The position numbers and the translations under genes are program-made. Shown here piece after piece: positions 1-12,800 of a stretch of DNA of 64,000 nt; within the stretch, counting starts at the first letter, position 1, and every line of letters starts with the position of its first letter. Under the pieces are notes generated by a model. The model was not told the DNA's origin, made no database searches, and worked only from the letters and a program-made list of their open reading frames with translations. Source of the DNA: Apostichopus japonicus (Eukaryota; Echinodermata; Holothuroidea; Aspidochirotida; Stichopodidae); NCBI RefSeq assembly GCF_037975245.1, contig NC_092568.1, positions 2,976,001-3,040,000 of the forward strand. The letters run 5' to 3'.

Positions 1-738
1 AATATAGAGTAACTCAAACTGTTTTCTTTTCTTTTGGAACGACCAAATTTAGAAAAATACTCTTTGTTTCATTCCTGTTCCTTTCTTCTTTTTAGAAGCT
101 ACATTTTCTGTTCCATGGTTACTTCTTAATCAGTTTTCAAAGACCACGTAGAACTTAAACATAACTGTACAGCCTTCAGTCTGACATTGATGTAGTTACA
201 AGGGTTGTATTAAAAAGCTGCATTTATGTGGTGATGTAACTTCTGGATGTAATGCTGACCAGATCATGTAGATTTTAACATAGTTGACCTAGCCTTCATA
301 TGTAAGGTCTATTTAGTTGCACCTGTTTGACATACCAATTAGAGAGATGCAAATTTTTCTTCCGTTCAATTTTTGCAACGTTAATCCTCAGAAGTTTAAA
401 TTATTATTTTTGTTATGATAATTTTCATTTGTAACCCTTTCAAGTTAAGCCTTTTTTCATCTTTCCGAGTGTGATGAAAGTGACAACATAGTTCTCATGC
501 ACTGAAATCTTCCTTTAACAGTTGATTATGATCACAAAAGACTGGCAGCAAATTGAGCATAAATTTCTACTTCAAGTCATAGTGTGTTCAGAGATTATTC
601 ATTTCTCTCTTAAAGAGGAAGCAGCTATAATATATTTTCCTTCATTTCTTCATATATCTCAGGTAGCTTTATAAGAGCATAAATCTATGAAAAAGATTTA
701 CCTCAAATATATTAAAATATCTTGCTCTTCGTTTCCAG
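1..738. other. Intron of the NPHP1 gene, no exon recognised
   Basis: This stretch precedes the first recognised nephrocystin-1 exon and ends in a plausible acceptor (cgtttccag at 730-738). I found no segment that reads as nephrocystin-1 with proper splice borders, so the next upstream exon is probably outside the window. Confidence 0.5.
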
Positions 739-3700
739 GGTTACTGATAGAACTTTGTGTGTACTACGTCAGGACAGTAAGTAATCTTTCCACCGTAGTG
801 GTTACACTCAACTGACATGTTTGTCTACTGAAGTGTGTAACAAAAAATTGTTTTTTTACAACAATTTGTAACAATTTTAATATATAAATTTTGTCACCTT
901 CTGAGAGTTAAAATTTTCTTGGGTCACAGTTTAATTGCTTTGAATCAATGTTTGTTGAGGTTAGGATATGCTTTCCTACACTTTGTTTATCTTTGTTACA
1001 TTTAGTTTTATAGGATGTGGGATTTTTTTATGCGGTGTGGGGAGGTCCTGTATGGGGGAGTGGTATTTAACTGCTCAGATTGTTATTAATCCTTCATGTT
1101 TTTTATTTTTTTATTTTTCACAGAAAACTGGTGAAAAGGGAGAATTAAGTTGTGGATGGGTTCATCTTCCTCTCTTTAGTGAAGAGACAGGGGGACCTAT
1201 CATCAATAAGTAAGTTTCCTCTCCGGGTGGACCTATCATCAATAAGTAAGTTACCTGTCCGGGGGGACATATCATTAATAAGTAAGTTTCCTCTCCGGGT
1301 GACCTATCATCAATAAGTAAGTTTCCTCTCCGGGGGACCTATCATCAATAAGTAAGTTTCCTCTCCGGGTGACCTATCATCAATAAGTAAGTTTTCTCTC
1401 CGGGTGACCTATCATCAATAAGTAAGTTTCCTCTCCGGGGGGACCTTTCATCAATAAGTAAGTTTTCTCTCCGGGGGGACCTATCATCAATAAGTAAGTT
1501 TCTTTTCCAGGTGACCTATCATCAATAAGTAAGTTTCCTCTGGGAGACCTACCATCAATAAGTAACTTATCTCTCCGGGGGACCTATCATCAATAAGTAA
1601 GTTTCCTCTCCGGGGGACCTATCATCAATAAGTAAGTTTCCTCTGGGGAACCTTTCATCAATAAGTAAGTTTCCTCTCCGGGGGGACCTATTATCAATAA
1701 GTAAGTTTCCTCTGTGAGACCTACTGTACCATCAATAAGTAAGTTTCCTCTCCGGGGGACCTATCATCAATAAGTAAGTTTTCTCTCTGGGGGACCTATA
1801 ATTAATGAGTAAGTTTCCTCTCCGGGGACCTATCATCAATAAGTAAGTTTCCTTTCCGGGTGATCTATCATCAATAAGTAAGCTTCCTCTCCGGGGGGAC
1901 CTATCATCAATAAGTAGTGTCCTCTTCGTCAAGTCTTTAGACTTTTTACATCAAATGTTATGTATTACCTTCAAGCTGTAGTTATAACTTGCTGAGTATA
2001 CACTGGTAATACTAGAAGGGTTACATTGTTTGAAATTATAAATTAAATTCAGTGTGAATTTTGGCATATTGTGTACTACCTCTGACACATGATTTAATGA
2101 GGGTGCTGAGCGGGGGGGGGGGGGGAGGAGTTGGTAGAGGATAATTGGTATAGAGGTGCTATGAAGTAGTCTTGTTTTCCATGTCCCTGGCATATTGTGT
2201 CCCTGTTTCTTTTACAGTTCTTTCACATTTTGTTAACCATTATGACCACTAAACCTTGTTTACAGTGAACAAGTTATTTTGATATTATGTAATAGGTATT
2301 AACTTATGAAAATCCTGTCAAACTGTCCGTTTGCTTTATAGGTTGTACGAGTTGCAGGTTAATGGTGGGACACCATTTGAACAGGGTGTAGAGGTAGACC
2401 CTTCCATTAGCAGGAAAGGTAAGTCATAATTCATAACCAGTTAAGATATGAGCTGTAAACTTGTTATCCTTAAAATATAAAACTCCAGTTTCAAATGGGT
2501 GTAAAGTGAGTTACTGAATTTGGACCATGAGTGTTAGCACAGAAATGAATGTTGAAATTTTGTAGACAATTAAACCACTGGTATCAGGGCAGGCTGTATT
2601 TCGACACCACTTTCATACTTTAATAAAATGATGGTTTAAGCATTAGAGGCTCATCAATCAAATTGGCTGGAGAGCTTAGTCTAGCAAACAGACCATTCAG
2701 TGAGCTACACAAAAGCAACACAAAGTTTGGTAGAAAGACCAAAGGTTTGCATGGTTTGGAATTGCATGTTTACAATTCATTACAAATATTTCCAGGACAC
2801 ATTGTGTTGGATGTCAACCATTTAAAATGCAGTGTGCGTATTTCGACTCCACAGGTTTTATGTAGTACAGCAGCTATGAGTCATAGATCTAACTGATAAC
2901 TAACATTTTGGATGATTCAAATGTGCGAATTTTTGCCACAAGGAACTGATATGAACTGCAATGTTGTTGTTGTTGTTGCACTATTGCATATATCAACATT
3001 TAAAAATCATACCTCAAGCCATTCTGTAACTTTATATATGATCTTTCGTCACAAATGTCAGTCTTACTTCTCTACATGTAATTTTTAATATTCATAATCT
3101 GAAAAGAAAACTTTCCTTTCCTGCTCTCCTTTCCAGTCTCTACCAGCAAACTCCGATCGATGCTGACAGCCAATAAACAACCACGCCTCCATCTGAAACT
3201 TATTGCTCCAACCAAGGAACAGAAAACTCAGCTCGAGTAAGTATTTGTAAGAAGTAGGTTTGGACCTTAGGAATATGTTTCATTTACTTATCCTAAGTTA
3301 TTTTTTTTGGTCACAATCTAAGATCGATGTACACACACATCATATTGTCTTCAGACATAATCTGTAACTGCATTTCACTAAAATGAGGCAAAACCTTCCT
3401 TAGTTTATAGATTAAATCAGTTTGAATACAGATATTTCAAGAGAACACTTCTGATGGAATATTTAACGCTTTTTAGTCATTTTTCTTTTGTCTGACCCCA
3501 GGACTCTACCCTTTACGATTGTTAGTGTGGCCAGCTACCTACCACTGCTGTCCTTCTACAGAAGAATTCTAGCCGACGCTGTCTTGAGGGACCGGATTGA
3601 CATTCAAAGCACTGGTAAGTCTCTGCAAAATTATTGGAAACTTGTTATCTTGAAAGAAAAACAAGAAAACCAAAAAACACCCTCTGACTTTTGTATCACT

Positions 3701-6620
3701 ATTATGGTTAGATTCATGAAGGTGTTGATAGGATTAAATCTTATGTATTAATGTCCTTGTAACAGTACTCATTCTATCAGGGTTGCCGTCCTATAAATTA
3801 ACAAACTGGTCTTTCATTCAAATGAAAATTAATGTAACGTTTCCAAAGCTGTTTTTAAAGATGGTACGCTGGATATTATAACTTTCCAAGTATCTAAATT
3901 TGTAATATGATAGATATCATTTCTGAGTTTTACATTTGATAAGCTCATTCACTACGATAATGCCAGACATTGTAGCTACATTGTATACTGCCATATACCC
4001 CTGTAGCTGGATTTAGTTTTTCTCACAACCCCCACCCACCCCCGTTTCATTAGTTTTCAGTACATACGCAATTTGGAAACAGCTTATCTTCTTTAAGAGT
4101 GGTATGTTTCCATCTCTCTACAGCTGAAAAATATAGAATGATTTAATTTCTCATTTCAAGACAAGAACTATCTTTCTTTCTAGGTATTGATAAACTGACC
4201 ACTGTTCCTACCAAAACTTGAAACTTAATCAGCTCACTCAAATTAGAGATTTCTTTCCTTTAAGAACAGCCCTTCTTTCCTTGATCCATCAGTAATAGAC
4301 TGATTAATCTCTTTTGTTTCTCACAGAGCTCATACATAGTCCACTTCTTGCCAACTTTCCTAAAGCAGCCAACCTTCCAGATGTAATGGATGGTCTAAGG
4401 GTGAGTCATTCAGGTCTACTGTTCAGGTCTTCTCCAGGCCCGGTGTTGTCAGTATCTTTATAGCTGCCGCGTATCCAAGAATAGTGCCGAGAAAATTTAT
4501 CTGGAATGGGCAGTGGTGGACAGATATAGGGCTTGATAAACATCATTCCATTCCATTGTCCCTGAATTGTGACTTATTTTGTATGGTCCTCTGGGTTAAT
4601 GAAATGTTACTATCACTTTCTACATACTGTAAGTCACAGTTTTCACCTTCTTTTGGTCTCCATAGTTTCTGTATCAAAGAAAATTTCAGACAGAAGTAAA
4701 TGTGGTTAAAAATGAAATTCCTGGAAACATAGTCTGTTACTTCCCTCTCCCCCTTCTCCCAAGATTGTACCAGGGACACAATAAATGCATTAGGTGCGCA
4801 TGTCATGAAACAAAGCAAAATATGAAATTAGTGGGACACAAAATTTGCTGCATTGAACTAAACTGTTGACAATGTGGCTGTATATACCACACATATTTCT
4901 CAGTTAGAGTGAGGGGGTATCCAACTATGTTTCACCCATTGCAAAATACAGCTTTAAATTTGAATTAATCTAAACTTTTATCTCTTTTGGTAAATTTTCC
5001 TCACAGAGTATGTGGAATGAGAAGAAGCGAAGCACTAAGAAATCGGAAAAGGTCAGTATTGAAACGTACCCTTCCAAGTGACCATCCGATTAATGTGCTA
5101 TTCTTAAATCAAAGCTGTGTACGACAGTAACATTTCATGCTTTTTGTTGAAATGTGAGCACAAGATTGTAATACCCTCCTGTAGAAAATGTAACCCAGAC
5201 AGAGTCCACTGTGCATGTTAACCCCTCTGATTTTTATTTACTTTAATCATGAGGGACGATCGAGGAGAAATAATATGAGTGTTTTGCTACGGAACAAACA
5301 CAGTTCTTAATTCAGTCAACATTGAGCTAATCTTGTAAACTAAGGCAATGGGATTTTTGATCATTTTGGTAATGAACTTGCAACTAGAGCTTCTTCAATA
5401 CTGTGTCATTCGTTCTTAGAAGGTCACTCCATTTAGTAAACAGTTGGTGTTTTCACTCTGCTCATAAAGTCAGCCGTGTAACTTGCTTAGAAATTTAAAA
5501 GACTTCTTGGGAAGCCAGACACTTTTGTGAGGTGTGAGAAAAAGGCACATGTAGTGTAGTAGATATTTCATACATTACAGTAATATTTTTTAACCTTTTT
5601 TTAGATGTGGAGGGAGGTGGGAGGGGCAAACAAAAGATTATGTACGAACCCTTCCTGTCTCACTCTCCCATGGCTGTATCTCAATATATATATATTTTTG
5701 AAGTAAATTGCAAAATCTGTATAACACAATCACATTAAGGACAACATTCATAAATTGATACCATTTACCAAGTTTCTGAATGTTCCAAGTTGATTATATA
5801 TCTGTTTATCTCTTTCCTCAGAGGGATGGTGAACAAATGAAAGCATTGTTTATATCTGCTTTCATGGAGAGTGCTTATCCTGTACTGTACTCAGCGACCC
5901 TCCCAGACTACCATTGGCCAGATATCGAATCAGAGCAGGTATGACAACCCACTCCACTCCCCCCCCCCCCCCATATCCTACCATCCCTTCTACTCTCCCT
6001 CCCGTGTCCTGGTATGCTGTTGAAGATTTCTGATCAGCTGTTGTGTTCAAGTTCAGGTTTTTTTTTTATATTTTATAAAATCCCGCAAAAGATTTAGCAA
6101 TTAATGTAAAAATTTCAAACTGTCTACTAAGGTGATTATCAAAACTAGAATTAATGACTTTAATGTGTAAAGAAGTAATGACAGTATCTTTCTGATGTGT
6201 CATAGGAATACCATACACTGTGATTCTTGTGCCTCTATTAACAAGATTGAGATAGTGTTTAAGGGACATTCCCTTGTTCTGTAACCATTGACAACAAGCT
6301 GAGATATATCGGTAAAAGGTTAATTCGATGAACGCTAAGGCACTAAACAGTATTGCCAAACTTTTGAAATGCCTTTAAATTGCATGGGAAGGGATATTTC
6401 ATGCCCTGATGAATTTCCACTGTTTTACTCACCTAAAATTTCAGGTTCATTCTAAAAGACTGTCTCTTTTCAGGTTCGATGGGAGAGTATATCAAACTTC
6501 ACCGCAGCTTCACATCAGAAGGGCATTCTCACAGCATTGTTGAGTCCTGGCAAAATGCATACACCCTTCCACACATCAGAGGTTAGCTTCGATATACTTG
6601 GAGCCTATACAAACAGGTGA
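739..6620 (+). CDS. NPHP1: Nephrocystin-1, C-terminal part (9 exons; 5' end outside window)
   Basis: Nephrocystin-1 is a scaffold of the ciliary transition zone and cell junctions that binds nephrocystin-4 and other NPHP proteins. Exons read in one continuous frame: 739-776, 1124-1209, 2342-2418, 3137-3236, 3502-3614, 4327-4400, 5007-5051, 5822-5938, 6474-6620 (TGA at 6618). All introns are GT-AG and phases match at each junction. They encode about 265 residues, matching the conserved nephrocystin-1 C-terminal region of a roughly 730-residue protein. Diagnostic blocks are [53 protein letters not shown] and the terminal [14 protein letters not shown]. The coiled-coil and SH3 regions expected upstream are not in the window. 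The second exon's donor lies in a minisatellite. Identification is from recalled family similarity, not a search. Confidence 0.93.
1191..1920 (+). repeat. ~34-bp minisatellite spanning an exon/intron boundary and its splice donor
   Basis: About 21 head-to-tail units of 33-38 bp. Each carries the end of the NPHP1 exon ending at 1209 (GACCTATCATCAATAA) joined to its 5' splice site (GTAAGTTTCC) and a CTCTCCGGGG spacer. The first unit is the real exon end plus donor. By eye about 18 units keep GTAAGT; the others have GTAACT (near 1558), GTAAGC (near 1876) or GTAGTG (last unit). In the NPHP1 frame every unit reads AAT AAG TAA, so read-through past the first donor meets a stop at 1211-1213. Copies differ by small indels and substitutions, so the array is not a recent perfect expansion. 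Confidence 0.93.
2110..2126. repeat. G homopolymer run
   Basis: An almost pure run of G within the NPHP1 intron. Similar G or C runs occur at about 5957-5971, 13903-13917, 18522-18532 and 50160-50170. They are simple-sequence tracts and their lengths may be unreliable in an assembly. Confidence 0.8.
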
Positions 6621-6779
6621 AAGGGAGGATTTGATCAAGAAAAGTGACTGATAACTGCTGAACTTGAGGTTTGATGCTTGGCAGGAAGGTTTGATGCTTG
6701 ATGGGAAGGATCATGAATTTATGATTGGTCATCATCTGGAGAGAATTTGTGAATGATTTGTGACAGCATCACATTCCAG

Positions 6780-7560
6780 AGTAACATTCCAAGTGATGTG
6801 ACACCCTGATGTTACATGGACTGTATGAGAAGTGCCAAGTGGTATTCATCTGGAAGGGTTTCCTGAAGTTTACATCATTTGTTTACAGAGGTATCACACT
6901 AATGAAGATACAAGTAAATCAACAGTCATGCATCTGTAGTTGCATTTACTAGTACATTGGCCGGTATGAGAAATGACAAGTGGCGTTCACCAGGGAAGTG
7001 AATTTCTGAAATAGTTGTGACATCATTGTTTACAGAAGTAAATTCCACCCTGTGTGACATCACAATTTAAGATAACAGTTAATCACCAGTCATAGGTCAG
7101 ATGTTATACTTCTGGTATTGTGGATGGAATGAGTAGTGACAAGTGGCGTTCACCTGGAGGTGAATTTCTGAAATAGTTGTGAGATCATTGTTTACAGAAG
7201 TAAATTCCACAGTGTGACATCACAATTTAAGATAACAGTTAATCACCAGTCATAGGTCAGATGTTATACTTCTGGTATTGTGGATGGAATGAGTAGTGAC
7301 AAGTGGCGTTCACCTGGAGGTGAATTTCTGAAATAGTTGTGACATCCTTGCTGACAGGTCAATTCCACCCTGTGTGACATCACAAGTTAAGATACCAGTT
7401 AGTCACCAGTCATAGGTCAGATGTTATACTTCTGGTAACTTGGATGTCATGAGAAGTGATGTTTGCCTAGAGATGAATTTCTGAAATAGTTGTGACATCA
7501 TTCATAACAGAGGTTAAGTGGTATGTGACAGTATGATTCGGATGTGTAGGATATGTCATA
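6780..7560. repeat. Degenerate ~160-bp tandem repeat downstream of NPHP1
   Basis: Four to five imperfect copies. The motif gaatttctgaaatagttgtga recurs with T of 'atag' at about 7012, 7174, 7334 and 7487, giving a period of 153-162 bp; a diverged copy lies near 6852. Each unit also carries 'gtgacatcacaatttaagat', 'caccagtcataggtcagatg' and 'gacaagtggcgttcacc'. Units two and three are nearly identical. It starts about 160 bp after the NPHP1 stop and may be in the 3' UTR. I see no coding potential. Confidence 0.85.
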
Positions 7561-8389
7561 GGATGCTTGCTGTAATACAAGGATTGTATGAGAAATATCC
7601 AAACTGGAGAAAATTTTAAATTTTGAGGTTATGACATCATCAGTTTATATAGCTTAAATCGTGTTTTGTTACTCTTGAATACCTATTATAGTCTTTGGTC
7701 TGATGTTGTGGTAGTGTTGTACCAATGATGGTGTTCATTAGCAGGTTAATGGAAGAGTTGTGACAGCATTGATTATAAGGGTATATGTCACCTTGTTCTC
7801 TCTTTAGTCAAATAGAAACAAACAAATATTGGGACTTAAAACATTCCAAAGCAGATTAATTCAGAATTGCAGGTGTAAAGACGATCAAGAGAAGACATTA
7901 AAACACAGCAATTTAATCTGCCTTTTCTTTATTTTTAATTTGTCAAATTTATATATGTATGCGTGTTACTCGTAAGAGAGTTTAATCAAGAAAATGACCA
8001 AAATTGTAAAATTTTGTAGCAAAACTGTATTCAAATGATACAAACTTCCAAGCTCCAACATCTATCTCCATCTACTGGAAATCAATATCATTCTTTCAAT
8101 TTATTGAAAAACTCGTTCACAAAACAGATACTCTCTGTACAACCAATTTCCAATAAACTTGATTTTATATTTTCCTTTTACATTTTGTAACAAACGTTTA
8201 CCCTGATTTAACCATATTTATTTAAAAAAATATTATAATAAAAAAAAACATTTGAAAGCCTTACACTCAACTTATACATGAAAACACCCAATAAATCCAC
8301 ATCTGATCAGAGCAAAAATACATAGAAAATGTTCTTGTCTGGAGGGAATGAATTCTTTGGTTCATGGAAATGCATTTTATTTCCAATCT

Positions 8390-8632
8390 ACCCTTTAATG
8401 TGGTTAACGCCGGTGCCTTTCAATCATAAGGTCACGATTTCGAGTCACTCCATGATTAATGTATGTCGTCCAGTTACAGATGTGTTGACAATTGACAATT
8501 CATAATCATGGACGTTAAAATATGAATCTAAGAGACTGACTTCGGTCAGCTTGCGGCTTTGATAAGCCAATGAAGGCTTCTTCACGAGGTTCCTGCTTGC
8601 AGGAGGATCTAAAATACATACATACATACAAA
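8390..8632 (+). repeat. Probable tRNA-derived SINE
   Basis: A tRNA-like head carries an A-box-like TGGTTAACGCCGG at 8401 and a B-box-like GATTTCGAGTC about 35 bp further on. A non-tRNA body of about 150 bp follows, ending in an ATAC-rich tail (aaaatacatacatacataca, 8611-8630). Head, body and short simple tail is the usual architecture of a tRNA-derived SINE. The boxes deviate from consensus, so the copy is probably old. Confidence 0.45.
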
Positions 8633-9840
8633 ATGTATGCCTAACTATGATAATAATGTATCTTAACATTATGCATGATATGCATCTCATGATTCAAATT
8701 ATCAAATCACCAAAATATATGCATTTCCCATATTATTCACTTTTCAGTTGTTTTTTTTTGCCCCTCCTGTATCCAAGGCAGTGATGGTCTTTACAAATGA
8801 TATGAGTCTGCACAATCAGCTAAAAACTATGCTAAAGACTTCACATGATGAAGAATTTTAAAATTAAACCTTATATATGCAAATAAGACCATGCCATCAG
8901 CCCAGGAAGACTTTCCCCTTTATTGAATAATTGTTGGCAAGTTTTATTGAAAGAAATGTTTTAATATCATTAACAATGTTATGTTATAAAAAAAATTGCT
9001 GATTTAACTTAACTTTGATAACAATGCACTACTACAACCAGCTACCTTCCACCATAAATTGTAAAATAGCATATTTTTCCAAACTGATTTCATGACAATG
9101 CAGGGAACAATTCAGTGTTTACATTTTGCTTAGAACTTTTGACTGTTGTTTAGTGAGTTCTGTTTACTGAATAACAAAACAGAATTAAGATTTCGTGTAT
9201 ACACAAAAAGTGATACATCTTTGTCGTCGAGCATTTAACAGTTGCATACATTTTGCCCGACAATTTGCAATGTGATACCCGATGAATAAATTCCCTGCTG
9301 TGTACAACAAACCCAGAGAAACAAATTTAGCAGTGAAAATCTGAATGTTTCACCTTGAAAGAATAATTCCATTCAGTGTTAAAGATTAAAAAATAAAAGG
9401 CACCGACTCTGTTATGCATAATGCAGTAGGAAACCACACTCATCACATCATGTAGGAATATGTTGATAAAAATGAGCTATATGTACACTGCAATGATAAC
9501 TGAAATTATTATAGCGTAAATTATTGATTATAGGAAAATAAAAAGAAAACAGCACAAGATAAAAAAAAATATCTTGTTCAGTGTGTGAATACTGCTTTAA
9601 GTCACATTCCATTGTATTTCTTCGGCATGACATGCTAGAAATGATCAAAAAAAAAGGTTGTATGGCGAAGGAATGAAACTATAATTTTAATAAATTGGAG
9701 AGAACATAAAAATTATAACCGAGAAATGGCAACCTTCGGGATAAAATTATTCCACTTCGTTATAATAGGTCTTCAAAACATTTGCGTGGTGTCTAAAAGC
9801 ATTTGACTCTGGACAAGAAGCTCACTCTTTCTGAACTTGA

Positions 9841-12800
9841 TCAGGGTCTTGCATGTAGTTCTCCAACTTCTACGAGAGTATTGGCTGCTGATTGGATGGT
9901 GAAGGCTATCACAGACATGTGCTTTTCCAGTTCAGCCCATTTACTGTCGTTATCCATACCGTTTTCGATGTCGTACATTAGATCCATAATTCCGGGGAAG
10001 ATATCACCAAAGTAACCGTCCTTGCTGCTTGGGGCAAACACAATATGTCTGTAAGAGAAAGAGTGGGACAATTTAACCAAGAGTGAGAATTTCTATGAAA
10101 ATTCGGAAATTGATTGCCTACTGTAACAAAACCCATCAATAAAGAGAATACACCATGTTAGGTTATTTTTGAACTCGACATTTTCATCTAAAACATTATG
10201 TAACTTTGATGATTAACTATTGTCATCCTTCTACTACAGTGGGGAGGTAGAGGGGGAGGATGGGCATGGGAGGGGGTGAGGAGGGAGGAGAGAGAAAGAA
10301 AGGTGGTGGCAGGGAAGGGGAATGGGAGATGGAAAAGGTGGTGGAGAGGGAGGGAGAGAAGTGGTAGGGAGGAAGGTATGGGAGATAGAGGAGAGGGTGT
10401 TGGTGTGAAAAGGTAATACTACCCGTTTAACTGAACAAAAGATGTTTAAAATACATATGTGAAATTAACATGCTAGTTTGTCATCCCAAGAGAACCTAGG
10501 GCTTTATATTAAGAATATGCCAGATTTATTAATTCCCTTGCAATGTAAACAAAGTTATTAAACAATCCATTTATTACAAGATTAACTTTAAGAAGATTAG
10601 CTGCACTACCTGACCAAGGGGCGATTTGGTAGCCCCTGAGGGTCTATGAACGCCCTCTCCATCAACATAAGCTGATCGTTAACCTTTCGGACGGCAAAAG
10701 GGCTGAAACGAAAAGATTGATGAATGTAAACATAGAGAGTTACAAGAGTGGATCGATCAGATGGTATGATTCTTTTCTCCTGTTTGAAAAGAGTACTTTG
10801 TTTACAATCTGACCAAAAAACTTTGTAATATTTACCCTCAAATGTGCAATCCACACAATGTTCATTACCAATTGGTAACGATAATCACTTAACGTACACA
10901 CTTTGACAAACATTTTACAGCCATCCTTAAAACTATTTGAACATTCTGAATTCATTCAAGGATTAATTGAAGGGCAGGATACCCAGTGAAATACATCTGT
11001 AAAAAAAAAATTGCAAGTCAAAACATGCCAACACTTGAGCCTATATATGCTGTTGGCATTTAAACACACTGATCCGCATAATGAATTGTGGTGAAGCGTA
11101 AATCAAAGGTCATATAAATTAATACCTTTTTTAAGTACACAGTTAATTGATTATATTGTACAATTTTCATTCTTTCCCTTTTCTTCTACCAAGACTACAA
11201 TATTAACATCATATATATGCAACCACCTTGCACCACCTCAACCACCATGCACCACCTCTCTGCTGCATTTACCTGTCTCCATATCTTTTGTGTAGGATTT
11301 TAGCCTCGAGAGCCTGACCAGCGGCAGTGAAGTAATTAAGGGCAATATCAATTGCATCTGTAGAAAATAAACAAAGAAATATAATTGAAACAATGTCAAT
11401 CCAGAACTCTGTGCATTTTCAATCAGAGAATAAAAGTCAATGTTATTATTTAAAATAATTATGGAAATTGGAAACAGACCAAAGTTTTCAAAACAATATT
11501 TTTCCAATTTATTTTATGGAATATACTTGATTGTACGGTGCAATGTGTCTCCTTTCCAATTCAAATTCCAATGATATGAAATAAGTTTGCAGTGAAGTAT
11601 GTTAAAACTTCATGAAGCACAGGTAGATGGAGGGAAGCAGTGAGTTTGAAATAATGTCGAAAAACTAATCGATTTCCACAAATGCAAACATCAAACAGAA
11701 TAGTTGCAATTATTCAACATAAGGAACAAAATATTTATTAAACGTTAGCTTTGGCATTTTAATGGAGTAGGAAGAATTCACTCCAATGCAAAACCGGCTT
11801 GTAGCAGAGATCCCAGTGGCATTGGAAACAGTTAAGACTTATAGATTCAAACTACACAAGGCATTTCAGGTTCAGAAAAAAATAAGTCTATCCGGATAAA
11901 TATACTGATCTACTATGTATGCAGACTATAAGACTGATCTTCAATGTAGGAGACACTATACAAATAAATAGACTGACATGCTACGCTCACAGACACTCTA
12001 TTAAAGTAAATAGACTGATATATTATGTCAGCAGACATTCTATCAAGGTCAACAGACTGATAAACTACATAAGCAGATGCTATGTCCAGATAAATTCATC
12101 TACTATGTAAGCAGATGCTATGTCCAGATATACTGATCTACTATGTAATAATATGGAAGACACTCATGGTAATGCAATATAATGTTGATTCCTTATAACC
12201 TACCAAACGATAGTCCACGTGTGGCCATCTTTTCTTCGTAAGCCTCTTTCAGTCCGTCTGGTCCATCCAGGGATCGTCTCATCTTGAAAGCATAATCAGA
12301 CGCCTTGAAGGGAAGAATGAGGGAGTCGGCTAAATTCCTGGCCAATTCCGCACACACCCTGGCAATAACACGGTGATACTCAAAGGAAGGATCTAAGATG
12401 TCGTTCACGAGATAGAACGTCTCGTACATGGAATGGTAGAGAGGATAGCCTGCTAAACCTGATGCCTGCCAAGCAGAAGATAACAAGAAAGAAAATAATC
12501 CCCAAAAAATAATCAATGCCAAAAAACTTGATCTATCTATCACTCAACCCCAGTCCCCTTACTGTACATAAAGATTTTAACCAGTGATTATGACGTTGGC
12601 ACGCCAAGTAAAGTATCATCAGTCCCTTCAAAAGGAGAAATATACTACTAATGATATTGATCAAAGACAAACTATGGCAACAACGATACTTACAGGGTCA
12701 TAAGTATACCTCAGATCCACTGCAGGTACACCAAGTCTGCTTAACAGGACTGCATAGTCACTTCCTGAGCCAACATTGGATATGCTGCGGAAAGTATGAA

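Larger units (their letters stand above)
6621..9840. other. Convergent intergenic region between NPHP1 and the M28B peptidase gene
   Basis: Both flanking genes end here. Contents seen are the ~160-bp tandem repeat (6780-7560), an AT-rich stretch (7560-8390), a SINE-like unit (8390-8630), and AT-rich DNA up to the peptidase stop. AATAAA on the plus strand at 8152-8157 could serve NPHP1. TTTATT at 8376, 8919 and 8943 gives AATAAA on the minus strand for the peptidase gene. No exon was recognised. Confidence 0.6.

Noticed and set aside
1191..1920. Regularly spaced repeats that could suggest a CRISPR array
   Set aside because: Units are head-to-tail with no unique spacers, in an animal intron. 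It is a minisatellite.
1732..1932. Minus-strand ORF of 66 codons with repeated [12 protein letters not shown] peptides
   Set aside because: It is the reverse translation of the splice-donor minisatellite, not a gene.
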